DNA of 62,444 nucleotides, from the NCBI GenBank assembly GCA_018365455.1, contig JAGZJZ010000037.1:1-62444 (forward strand). Reading direction: 5' to 3'. Under the pieces are notes generated by a model. That model made no database searches and was not told where the DNA came from. It saw nothing but the letters and a program-made list of their open reading frames with translations. The translations under genes and the position numbers were made by a program. The first letter of the stretch is position 1; the number at the start of each line of letters is the position of its first letter. Shown here one piece after another: positions 55,203 through 62,444 of the stretch. The stretch is from Clostridiales bacterium (GTDB taxonomy: Bacteria; Bacillota; Clostridia; Lachnospirales; Lachnospiraceae).

Positions 55203-55304
55203 ATGAAGAATCAGAATAATAAACATTTTGATTTTAAGGATTTAATGACCTTTGGTATATTCCTTTTGGCATTACTTACATTCGTTTTTACGTTTTGTAG
55301 GTAA
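55203..55304 (+). CDS. Holin-like type I toxin peptide, 33 aa (module 4)
   Basis: 33 residues: MKNQNNKHFDFKDLM, then a helix TFGIFLLALLTFVFTF and a CR end. GGAGGTGGTG lies 4 bases before the ATG. The hydrophobic TFGIFLLALLTFVFT core is close to the Firmicute holin-like toxin consensus. A terminator shared with an opposing RNA follows 10 bases after the stop, and a divergent promoter at 55403-55431 drives that RNA. Same plan as modules 1-3 but on the opposite strand, and with a distinct N terminus. Confidence 0.78.
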   Translation: MKNQNNKHFDFKDLMTFGIFLLALLTFVFTFCR

Positions 55305-55313
55305 TCCTTACAT

Positions 55314-55355
55314 AGAAAAACCACCCTGACCTTGACCGAGATGGGTGGTTTTTCT
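55314..55355. terminator. Bidirectional terminator, module 4
   Basis: AGAAAAACCACCC (55314-55326) pairs with GGGTGGTTTTTCT (55343-55355). Confidence 0.9.
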
Positions 55356-55397
55356 ATCACTTTGAGGTCAACCACCATGTGGGCGGTTGTTTCTTTA
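55314..55397 (-). ncRNA. Candidate antisense antitoxin RNA, module 4
   Basis: On the minus strand TTAACT (55426-55431) and TATAAT (55403-55408) with a 17-base spacer would start an RNA near 55397 that ends in the shared terminator, overlapping the 3' untranslated end of the toxin mRNA. Boundaries inferred. Its 5' half contains AACCGCCCACATGGTGGTT, a small hairpin. Confidence 0.65.
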
Positions 55398-55402
55398 ATG
55401 TT

Positions 55403-55431
55403 ATTATATCATGTATTTCAATAAAAGTTAA
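55403..55431 (-). promoter_or_regulatory. Promoter of antisense RNA, module 4
   Basis: TTAACT, 17 bases, TATAAT on the minus strand. Confidence 0.7.
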
Positions 55432-55590
55432 GCCCCTTTTTATTGCTTTTGTAAGCTTTTTATAGTAAAGAATTTTGAAAGAGAAAAGAAGATATCTGCA
55501 CAGTCTGTGCTGCAGAATTATATGCTGGAGGGCTTCTTATAGCGGGTTTCGGTCTATGACTATCAGGACAACTTTATTATAAAAGGGGTT

Positions 55591-55651
55591 TTTGACCCTC
55601 GCGGCAGTCGCCAATTTGTGCCAGCGTGTCCGTTTGGCTCGTTGCTCGTGG
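55591..55651 (-). repeat. Dispersed intergenic repeat, partial copy
   Basis: On the minus strand ACGAGCCAAACGG and TGGCGACTGCCGCGAGGGTC followed by AAA match the left part of the element at 59288-59404 (ACGAGTCAGACGG; TGGCGGCTGCCGCGAGGGGC, AAA). The two copies are in opposite orientation on either side of the locus D kinase and regulator. Confidence 0.6.
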
Positions 55652-55730
55652 GAATAAATTAATCAGGATGGAAAAAGGTTATGTAATGATGTTATGGATG
55701 CAAACTTCATATTTTGTAAATAGGGATTGT

Positions 55731-55788
55731 CACTGTTAAAAAGATCTGAACCATTCCAGATCGTTTAAACAGTGTCATTCCTTTTTTT
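55731..55788 (+). terminator. Hairpin with T-tract before locus D kinase
   Basis: CACTGTT (55731-55737) pairs with AACAGTG (55768-55774), with an inner GATCTG/CAGATC helix, followed by a run of seven T. It could end a short leader transcript or the module upstream. Confidence 0.65.
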
Positions 55789-55921
55789 GATTTTATAAAT
55801 ATATTACAGCCACCCCACCGCCTAATAGAGTTGTACAAACCCCCGCAACCATATATAATATAATCAATATATCCATAATAATAAAATAAATTAACATTCA
55901 TCTAACACGCTATAGGGGGGC

Positions 55922-57688
55922 ATGCTGTTGAAATTCAATGATCTGTCTATCAAGAAAAAGTTTTTTCTGATATTGCTGGTGTTTATCATACTGCCTTTTT
56001 GCTGCATCAGTTTCTGGCTGTACAATATGATTACCAGCAGCTGGCTGCAAAAAGAGTATGAGAGCCAGTATAATCAATTATCGGTGGTATCAAAGGCAGC
56101 CGAAATCCAGCTAAAAGAATACGAGAGAATTATCGGCACGATTTATAATGATGAAGATATTTTGAAGAATTTGAATAAAGACCAGAAGATCCCGATTGAT
56201 TATGTAGAGATTACGGAATTTTTGCGCAATCTGCTTAAAAGTGCAGATCATATTGACGGGGCTTACTTTTTTGCGGCAAATGGAGAAACCTATTTTCAAG
56301 ACAGCTATTCCGGGGCGTCTTATATTGACATTTACCGATCACACCCGGAATGGATGGAGAAAATAGATGAACTTGACGGGAGGCTGGGGTGGATATCTAC
56401 CTTTCAGGTGAAGCCAAAGGGGAGCAGCAAAGAGGAAATGAGTTACATATCCTGTGCCATGCTGGTAAAAGATATCAGTCATAACTGGGCAAATCGGGGA
56501 GAATTTATACTGAACATCAACATTGATTTATTTGATGAGTTATTTGAAAAACTGGAAGTGAAGGATCAGTCAACATTACTAATTGCAGACAATATGGGGA
56601 ATATCATCTGGAGTAATGATGCATCTTTGGCGGATTCCCTGGATGCAAAGATTCTGTCTGATATCCTGAAATCGGATGAAAGCTATACGGAACAAAATTA
56701 CAGAGACGATCACTACATCGTTGTAAAGCAGGCATCCGGTTATAATGACTGGAATTATATCTCTATGATTAAAAAAGATGAGGTGCTGAAAACGAGGGAG
56801 TGGGTCGTATCCGTTGTGGCGGCACAGATTCTGCTGGTGCTCCTCTTCTGTGTCTTTGGAGCAGCAGCAATACAGGTGTATATTATCAAACCCATCCAGA
56901 AGATGGTGGTTGTAATGAATACGCCTGATCCGGATTTCATGAAGAACAAATTATATATTGACCAGAAGGATGAGGTGGGAAGCCTGTATCGGAGCTTCAA
57001 TGATATGAACGGCCGTATCCTGAATCTGATTGAGAAGAATAATGAGGCAAATAAAAAAGAGAAGGAATATCATATTCAGGCGCTGAACGCCCAGATAAAT
57101 CCCCATTTCATGTATAATACACTGGATACCATTAACTGGATGGCGAAGGATTTAAAGGCGAAGGATATCAGTAAAATGATTACCTCCCTGTCCAGAATCC
57201 TGCGATATTCCATCAGTAAAAAAGAGGATATTGTAACGCTGGAGGAAGAAATCAACTGTATTAAAAATTATCTGAATATCTATGAGGAGCGCTATGAAAA
57301 GGCATTTACTTCTGAATTCCGGATCGATGCCGACATCCTGGAGTACAAAACCTTTAAAATGCTGCTTCAGCCCCTGGTAGAAAACTGTCTGACCCACGGA
57401 TTTTCCAGGCAGATGAAAGGTGGACATATCCTCATTACCGGGGAAAAAGAAGGAGAAGATGCGGTGCTTCGGATTCGCGATAATGGAGAAGGGATGACCA
57501 GGGAAAGAATCTTTTACGTCTTATCACAGGATAGTGACAGAATTGGACTTAGTAACATCAACCAAAGACTGAAGCTGCTGTATGGGGAAAAATATGGTTT
57601 AGTAATTGAAAGCACACCGGGAGAAGGGACCATGATTATCATACATTTCCCGCCTGGAGCGTGTTTGAAAACTACTGGGAAAGATTAA
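55922..57688 (+). CDS. YesM-type sensor histidine kinase, locus D
   Basis: 588 residues. Membrane helix 14-35, extracellular sensor domain to about 290, second helix 292-315, HAMP, His395 in QINPHFMYN, ATPase domain with VENCLTHG, DNGEGM and GLSNI. Its regulator follows 21 bases downstream, so the pair is cotranscribed and probably controls the binding-protein operon at 59576. Confidence 0.92.
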   Translation: MLLKFNDLSIKKKFFLILLVFIILPFCCISFWLYNMITSSWLQKEYESQYNQLSVVSKAAEIQLKEYERIIGTIYNDEDILKNLNKDQKIPIDYVEITEFLRNLLKSADHIDGAYFFAANGETYFQDSYSGASYIDIYRSHPEWMEKIDELDGRLGWISTFQVKPKGSSKEEMSYISCAMLVKDISHNWANRGEFILNINIDLFDELFEKLEVKDQSTLLIADNMGNIIWSNDASLADSLDAKILSDILKSDESYTEQNYRDDHYIVVKQASGYNDWNYISMIKKDEVLKTREWVVSVVAAQILLVLLFCVFGAAAIQVYIIKPIQKMVVVMNTPDPDFMKNKLYIDQKDEVGSLYRSFNDMNGRILNLIEKNNEANKKEKEYHIQALNAQINPHFMYNTLDTINWMAKDLKAKDISKMITSLSRILRYSISKKEDIVTLEEEINCIKNYLNIYEERYEKAFTSEFRIDADILEYKTFKMLLQPLVENCLTHGFSRQMKGGHILITGEKEGEDAVLRIRDNGEGMTRERIFYVLSQDSDRIGLSNINQRLKLLYGEKYGLVIESTPGEGTMIIIHFPPGACLKTTGKD

Positions 57689-57709
57689 TAAGATTAAGGG
57701 GGAACCGAG

Positions 57710-59215
57710 ATGTTAAAAATACTGGTTGTTGATGATGAACCGAGAGTAAGGAGAGGGATCTCCAGCCTGATAGAGGAATACAGTGATAAATATGAACTGG
57801 CTGGCTGCTGTGAATCGGCTGCAGATGCCATTGAGCTTTTTACCAGGGAAGTGCCGGATGTGGTGGTTACAGATATCAAAATGCCCCATATGGATGGACT
57901 GGAACTGATCAATTATCTGAAACACCGTTACCAGAATCTGGAGTTTGTGATCTTAAGCGGTTATGGAGATTTTGAATATGCGAAGAAAGCGCTGCAGTAT
58001 CAGGTCTATGATTTTTTATTAAAGCCTGTGGAGGAGGAAGAATTTTATCAGGTATTGGATGCCATTGCAAAAAAGAGGGCTGAGAAACGAAAAGAAAATG
58101 AGGAGAGTGCAGAGGATAATCATTTCTTTAATCTGCTGAAAACAAGTGTTAAGGATGAGGAACTGCATTATTTAAAGGTGCTGGGGTTTACCGAAAAAGA
58201 AGAGCGGTACAGGGTCATGATCATTGAAACGCAGTATGTAAATGCCGCTGCCCTGAAATCAGCCGGCGGTATGAAGCGTCTGTTAAAACAGGAGTTATCT
58301 GAGGACCTTAATATTTATAACTGCTTTGATAAGCAGTCGGTATTGATCTGGAACCGGGAATGGGAGCCGGAAGAATTTGCAAAGATAGCAGAACGGCTCC
58401 TGATTCATTACAATTGTAAAATTCTTGCCGGAATCAGTGGGGAAACAGATGACTATCTGCTTGTAAAAGAACAGTATATGCAGGCGCTGATTGCCCTGAA
58501 GAACTGCATTTATGAGCGATTCCAGACCATTTTTACATATGACAGGGACCAGATGGACCAGGAAATCCGTTTTCCAAAAGAGATTATGGAACGGATGGTA
58601 AATGCGATGAAAAGTCTGAATGAAGAAGGTCTTTGTGCACATATTAAAGACCTGATGAAAGTTTATAAGGAAAGCAGCTGCAGCATACTGCGTCTTAAAA
58701 ATCATATGATGTTTCTGGGGACCAATTTAGACAGACTGTGTGAATCCTTTGGCATAGATGGCGTGTATAGTAAGAATATCCTGACATTTGTCTCAAACAT
58801 TGAAGAAATGAAAACTTTTTCTGAGCTGGAAGAAGTATTAACCAGCAATATATCGGAGATATCGGCAGGAATCCGCCAGATGAAGGAGTATAAAACAAAA
58901 TCTTACCGGATGAACAATATTATGAAGTACGTGGATGATAATTTCACCCGGGATATATCATTGCAGGAAGTGGCGGAGTATGCAAATTTATCCGTAGGGT
59001 ATCTGAGTAATTATTTTAAGTCAGAGGCGGGAATGAACTTTGTGGAGTACATTACCTACAGGCGGATGGAACGGGCAAAGGAGCTGCTGGTCAGCACGAA
59101 TGAGAAGGTCTATCATATTGCAGAACAGGTTGGTTACACCAATTCTCAGTATTTTACAACTTTGTTTAAAAAGCAGGTGGGAGTGACGCCGGCTGAATAC
59201 AGGCAGTATTTGTAA
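57710..59215 (+). CDS. YesN/AraC-type response regulator, locus D
   Basis: 501 residues. Receiver domain with DDE (8-10), Asp55 in VVTDIKMPH and Lys in DFLLKPVE; middle region of about 260 residues; AraC helix-turn-helix pair ending SQYFTTLFKKQVGVTPAEYR. AAGGGGGAACC precedes the ATG. A terminator-like hairpin follows. Confidence 0.93.
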   Translation: MLKILVVDDEPRVRRGISSLIEEYSDKYELAGCCESAADAIELFTREVPDVVVTDIKMPHMDGLELINYLKHRYQNLEFVILSGYGDFEYAKKALQYQVYDFLLKPVEEEEFYQVLDAIAKKRAEKRKENEESAEDNHFFNLLKTSVKDEELHYLKVLGFTEKEERYRVMIIETQYVNAAALKSAGGMKRLLKQELSEDLNIYNCFDKQSVLIWNREWEPEEFAKIAERLLIHYNCKILAGISGETDDYLLVKEQYMQALIALKNCIYERFQTIFTYDRDQMDQEIRFPKEIMERMVNAMKSLNEEGLCAHIKDLMKVYKESSCSILRLKNHMMFLGTNLDRLCESFGIDGVYSKNILTFVSNIEEMKTFSELEEVLTSNISEISAGIRQMKEYKTKSYRMNNIMKYVDDNFTRDISLQEVAEYANLSVGYLSNYFKSEAGMNFVEYITYRRMERAKELLVSTNEKVYHIAEQVGYTNSQYFTTLFKKQVGVTPAEYRQYL

Positions 59216-59232
59216 GGTTCATTATCATGGGA

Positions 59233-59281
59233 TAAAAAATGTGGGGGCAGAACCAATACGGTTTTTGCAGCCACTTTTTTT
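59233..59281 (+). terminator. Probable terminator after locus D regulator
   Basis: AAAAAATGTGGGGGCA pairs imperfectly with TGCAGCCACTTTTTTT around AACC/GGTT. Confidence 0.5.
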
Positions 59282-59287
59282 ATTACT

Positions 59288-59404
59288 GCGGGCGACGAGT
59301 CAGACGGGTTTGCAGTCAGGTTCACCTGGCGGCTGCCGCGAGGGGCAAATATACCGCAAAGTGGGGCGTGCAGATGGCTGGAATGAATTTTAAAACACGC
59401 TATA
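59288..59404 (+). repeat. Dispersed intergenic repeat, longest copy
   Basis: Left part GCGGGCGACGAGTCAGACGG through GCTGCCGCGAGGGGCAAA resembles 55591-55651; right part GTGCAGATGGCTGG, AATTTTAAAACACGCTATAG resembles 23873-23935 and 14902-14974. It links the two sub-patterns into one element of about 115 bases. A 77-codon open frame through it is not credible as a gene. Confidence 0.6.
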
Positions 59405-59575
59405 GAGCCGCCTTCATCAATAATTATCTAAAATATGAAAAAAACAAACCGAATGTAAAATATTTAAAATAGTAATTAAAATACAGAAAAGCTATAATAC
59501 AAATGTAAAGAAAAGCAGGGAACTGGAAAGACGTCGCCAGTCATTGCAGAATGCCGAGAGATTAGGAGGATTCTT
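59405..59575 (+). promoter_or_regulatory. Locus D binding-protein promoter region
   Basis: TATAAT at 59493-59498 without a usable -35 at 17 bases, in a very AT-rich stretch, as expected for a promoter that needs the AraC-type regulator. Leader of about 75 bases; AGGAGGATT precedes the start. Confidence 0.5.
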
Positions 59576-60835
59576 ATGAAGAAGAGAAGCAGAGTATTAT
59601 GTGGTGTATTGGCTTTGACAATGGTGGCAGGGATGCTGTCCGGATGTGGCAAAGGAATGGGGAAAGAGCCGGGAAAGGAAACCGGTGATACACAGGGGAA
59701 AACCGCAGCATCTGACAATGAAACCAAATCAGCAGATGCCAAAGAGATTACATTCTGGATGTTCCAGGAAAATGCGGAATACGATTTCTTTAAGAAATAC
59801 GTAGATCTGTACAATGAAGAAAATCCTGATGTCCACGTTAAAATGGAACAGATTCCCTGGGAAGATTATAACGGGACAAAGATGGCTACCGCATTTGCCT
59901 CCGGTACAGGACCGGATGTCTTTCTGGTAGCGCCGGGATTATTTTTGAAATATGCAAACTCTGATATTCTGGCAATTCCTTTTGAAATGGAATTTTTGGG
60001 ATTGTATTATAATAAGCAGGCTTTGGAAGAAGTAAATATGGAGGCGCCCAAGACCTGGAATGAGATGTATGATGCAGCAAAAGCATTAACAACGGATACC
60101 AGATCGGGACTTACGTTTGAAACCGTGAAGGGAACCCATCAGTTATTTGAATGGTATCCATTCCTGTGGCAGACCGATAACGATGTATTTAATGAGGAGA
60201 AGACAGCCGCCAAGCTGAATCAGCCGGGCGTGATTGAAAACTTGGAATTGAAACGGAAAATGCTGGAAGAGGGATCTGCAAATCTGAAGCCTAGCCGGAA
60301 TAATACGGAGATTGGTATCCTGGCAGACGGAGAGACGGCAATGCAGATCAATGGTTCCTGGGCAATTACAAAGCTGGAACAGGAATATCCCGACTTTATT
60401 GATCATGTTGGACTTGTTCCGCTTCCGGTTCCGGAAGGCGGTCATGCATCTACCGTAGCCGGCGGCTGGAAAGTATGTGCCAATGCTAATTCAAAATATC
60501 CAAAAGAAGCTGCTAAATTTGCTGCCTGGCTGTTTGCAGATGACGCATCCCATGCAGAAGAATGGTGTACCGAAGTAAAATTTGCCTACTCACCAAGAAA
60601 ATCAGTTGTTGAAAACAACAGTGATATTTACCAGAAAGGTCTGCGATCTGTATTTACCAATGAGATCTTCGGAACGGAGAAAGCAGAGAAAAGGCTTCCA
60701 GCGGAGATATCAACTATATTGCAGGATCTGCTCCAGGCAGCATATTTTGACACCAGTACGGATATTACAGAGGAAGTAATCAAGGCTGAGAATAAAATTA
60801 ATGAATTCCTTGCCGGGTATGATGGAGAATTGTAA
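59576..60835 (+). CDS. Sugar ABC transporter solute-binding lipoprotein, locus D
   Basis: 419 residues. Lipobox LSGC (Cys24), short linker to about residue 58, then a MalE-like fold (EITFWMFQENAEYDFFKKYV, GPDVFLVAPG, LYYNKQALEEVNMEAPKTW, GGWKVCANANSKYP). Nearer the usual 400-residue size than the loci A-C proteins, with a shorter linker. Substrate unknown; no glycosidase of locus D falls in the window. Confidence 0.93.
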   Translation: MKKRSRVLCGVLALTMVAGMLSGCGKGMGKEPGKETGDTQGKTAASDNETKSADAKEITFWMFQENAEYDFFKKYVDLYNEENPDVHVKMEQIPWEDYNGTKMATAFASGTGPDVFLVAPGLFLKYANSDILAIPFEMEFLGLYYNKQALEEVNMEAPKTWNEMYDAAKALTTDTRSGLTFETVKGTHQLFEWYPFLWQTDNDVFNEEKTAAKLNQPGVIENLELKRKMLEEGSANLKPSRNNTEIGILADGETAMQINGSWAITKLEQEYPDFIDHVGLVPLPVPEGGHASTVAGGWKVCANANSKYPKEAAKFAAWLFADDASHAEEWCTEVKFAYSPRKSVVENNSDIYQKGLRSVFTNEIFGTEKAEKRLPAEISTILQDLLQAAYFDTSTDITEEVIKAENKINEFLAGYDGEL

Positions 60836-60856
60836 TACGACCACATATATAGATTG

Positions 60857-60886
60857 GCTGATACAGGGTGCAAACACTGTATCAGC
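60857..60886 (+). terminator. Intercistronic hairpin, locus D
   Basis: GCTGATACAG pairs perfectly with CTGTATCAGC around a 10-base loop, between binding protein and first permease. No T-tract. Confidence 0.75.
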
Positions 60887-60907
60887 GGTACAGAAAAGAG
60901 GGGTGGC

Positions 60908-61789
60908 ATGAAAAAACGTAAAATTAATAAAGGAGAAGCAATCACGGCATATGCTATGCTTCTGCCGGATGTTCTGGGACTTTTGGTCTTTGTCTTTATT
61001 CCGATTCTGTATGCTTTTTATATCAGCCTGCACGACTGGACGGGGCTGTCCGCAATGACCTTTGCAGGGCTGAAAAATTATAAAAAGTTACTGAGTGATG
61101 ATTTGTTCCTGAAAAGTCTGTGGGTAACTGTGAAATATACCTTCATGTATGTACCAGCTGTCTTTTGCTTAAGCCTGTTGGTTGCAAGCCTGTTAAACAG
61201 CCTGAACAAAAGAGTACAGTCTTTTTTTCGAACAGCATTCTTTGTTCCCTATGCAATTTCCACGGTTATCGCCGGTCTGATGTGGTCCTTTATGTATGAT
61301 CCCATGAAAGGATTCTTAAATCAGATTATCCGTTTCTGCGGAGGTGAAAATCAAAAGTTCCTGGCATCCACCACCCAGGCATTGCCTTCAGTAGTGGTAG
61401 TTGGTGTTTGGCTGGTATTGGGGTATAATGCCATATTATTTTTGTCAGCCATGAAAGATATACCGGCAGAATATTATGAAGCGGCAGATATTGACGGGGC
61501 AGGCAGTATCCGTAAATTTTTCACCATAACACTTCCACTGCTGAAGGATACTACCGTATTCGTAGTGGTCATGTGCGCAATCGCATCCTTTCAGGCGTTC
61601 GACCAGATCAAAGTTATGACGGCAGGAGGACCGGCAAATGCGACCACTACGTCGGTTTTATACACCTACAGGCAGGCATTTGAGACAAACCAGATGGGCT
61701 ATTCCTCTGCACTGGCATTCGTATTATTCCTGGTTATTATGGTATTTACCTTACTTCAAATGAGAATTTTAAAAGGCGGGGAAGATTAG
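60908..61789 (+). CDS. Sugar ABC transporter permease (MalF/UgpA type), locus D
   Basis: 293 residues from ATG 60908 (GAGGGGTGG upstream; an ATG 18 codons earlier lies before the hairpin). Six helices, loop EAADIDGAGSIRKFFTITLP, C-terminal TYRQAFETNQMGYSSALAFV. Confidence 0.93.
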   Translation: MKKRKINKGEAITAYAMLLPDVLGLLVFVFIPILYAFYISLHDWTGLSAMTFAGLKNYKKLLSDDLFLKSLWVTVKYTFMYVPAVFCLSLLVASLLNSLNKRVQSFFRTAFFVPYAISTVIAGLMWSFMYDPMKGFLNQIIRFCGGENQKFLASTTQALPSVVVVGVWLVLGYNAILFLSAMKDIPAEYYEAADIDGAGSIRKFFTITLPLLKDTTVFVVVMCAIASFQAFDQIKVMTAGGPANATTTSVLYTYRQAFETNQMGYSSALAFVLFLVIMVFTLLQMRILKGGED

Positions 61790-61826
61790 TTTAAGGTCTG
61801 CACAGGCAGGCGGATGGGAGATTATC

Positions 61827-62444
61827 ATGAAAAAAAAGACCAGGCAGCAGATTATTCTGATTGTGATAGCTGCCATCATAGCGATTATTATTGTATTTCC
61901 GATATATTTTCTGGTTATCAGCTCGTTTAAACCCTTAGGGGATATTTTTAATATGGATATTCTGCCCGATTTATCCACATTATCACTGGATAATTACAGG
62001 ACGGTATTTCAGGAAGAAAGCTTTGGGGGATATATCTACAACTCCTTTTTTGTAGCAACCATTGTAACGGTTGCAGCTCTTATATTTCATGCAATGTCAG
62101 CGTATGCACTGGCAAGATTGAACTTCATGGGGAAGAATGTAATTTTTACATGGATTCTCAGCACATTGATGATTCCGTTTTCTGTTATTATGATACCGCT
62201 GTTTATCATCGTACAGAAAATGCATCTTATTAATAATCTGTGGGGGGGTAATAATTCCCATGATCCCCAATGCTTATGGCATCTTCCTGTTCCGACAGTT
62301 CTTCCTGGGGATTCCAAAGGAGCTGGAGGAGGCGGCAAAAATAGATGGAGCATCCTACTTTGGAGTTTTTTGGCGTGTGATTCTTCCTCTGTCAAAGCCC
62401 ATAGCAGTAAAAGTTGGTATTTGATTCTTTTTGGGAAAGTGTTT
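61827..62444 (+). CDS. Sugar ABC transporter permease (MalG type), locus D, partial and frameshifted
   Basis: Starts at ATG 61827 (GGGAG upstream): MKKKTRQQII, helix, FLVISSFKPLGDIF, and on through NNLWG. At the seven-G run 62242-62248 the frame shifts; with six G it continues as VIIPMIPNAYGIFLFRQFFL and then the EAA loop EEAAKIDGASYFGVFWRVIL followed by P. A further stop after VGI near 62424 suggests one or more extra indels in the last 30 bases. The 3' end lies outside the window. The pattern fits poor consensus near a contig end, but a real pseudogene is possible. Confidence 0.85.
   Translation, partial: MKKKTRQQIILIVIAAIIAIIIVFPIYFLVISSFKPLGDIFNMDILPDLSTLSLDNYRTVFQEESFGGYIYNSFFVATIVTVAALIFHAMSAYALARLNFMGKNVIFTWILSTLMIPFSVIMIPLFIIVQKMHLINNLWGGNNSHDPQCLWHLPVPTVLPGDSKGAGGGGKNRWSILLWSFLACDSSSVKAHSSKSWYLILFGKVF

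Larger units (their letters stand above)
55432..55921. other. Intergenic region before locus D kinase
   Basis: No intact gene. Around 55470-55600 one frame reads QNYMLEGFL, stop, RVSVYDYQDNFII, faintly like the tail of a serine recombinase; too short to call. A dispersed repeat (55591-55651) and a hairpin (55731-55774) follow. The kinase ribosome binding site AGGGGGG is at the right end. Confidence 0.35.

Noticed and set aside
55470..55600. Recombinase pseudogene
   Set aside because: One short frame with a stop resembles a recombinase tail only faintly; not enough residues to support a call.
59239..59472. 77-codon open frame after the locus D regulator
   Set aside because: Runs through a terminator-like hairpin and a dispersed repeat; no ribosome site, no family resemblance.

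Overview
The window reads as chromosome from a gut Firmicute of the Lachnospiraceae (Blautia-like). The evidence is a Gram-positive large-type SRP RNA with Alu-domain sequence, the tadA / SRP RNA / dnaX / ybaB(ebfC) / recR gene set, strong AGGAGG-type ribosome binding sites, frequent TTG starts, lipoprotein solute-binding proteins, and many YesM/YesN-type two-component systems beside CUT1 sugar ABC transporters. The genus is an inference; no 16S rRNA is present.

Layout. 1-1435: 3' end of an ISLre2-type transposase, then a small type I toxin-antitoxin-like module. 1436-10127 (locus A): response regulator and sensor kinase on the minus strand, divergent from a binding protein, two permeases (the second frameshifted in a poly-A run) and a GH95 fucosidase-type enzyme. 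10308-13807: an acidic Lachnospiraceae protein of unknown function, an NrdG-like radical SAM activase, tadA and SRP RNA. 13885-25879: AraC regulator/GH31 alpha-glucosidase pair, an OmpR-type two-component system followed by a TVP38/VTT membrane protein and a GT2 glycosyltransferase, an iron alcohol dehydrogenase under a MerR-type promoter, an isochorismatase-fold hydrolase, two tandem type I toxin-antitoxin-like modules, tRNA-Ser(CGA) and phosphofructokinase. 25898-28557: dnaX-ebfC-recR. 28652-31821: TetR plus ABC-2 exporter operon (minus). 32097-44296 (locus B): binding protein, two permeases, kinase, regulator, GH106-like enzyme with an 18-bp repeat insertion, DHDPS-family aldolase, 2-hydroxyacid dehydrogenase. 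44416-46103: PadR regulator with a palindromic operator, and a GNAT-membrane fusion protein. 46320-54957 (locus C): regulator, GH78-type rhamnosidase, binding protein, two permeases, kinase. 55112-55431: a fourth type I toxin-antitoxin-like module. 55922-62444 (locus D): kinase, regulator, binding protein, permease and a partial permease.

How it works together. Four independent carbohydrate loci share one plan: a membrane YesM-like kinase senses an extracellular ligand, a YesN/AraC-type regulator activates the promoter of a binding protein plus two permeases, and intracellular glycosidases (GH95, GH106-like, GH78-like) process the imported oligosaccharide. No sugar-import ATPase is present, so a shared MsmX-like ATPase elsewhere is implied. 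The enzyme set points to rhamnose- and fucose-containing glycans, though substrates are inferred. At all four loci a perfect or near-perfect hairpin lies between the binding-protein gene and the first permease. The least-described material is the set of four membrane-peptide/antisense-RNA modules, the shared and repeated operators in front of the sugar loci, a structured leader before the GH95 gene, and a small family of dispersed intergenic repeats.
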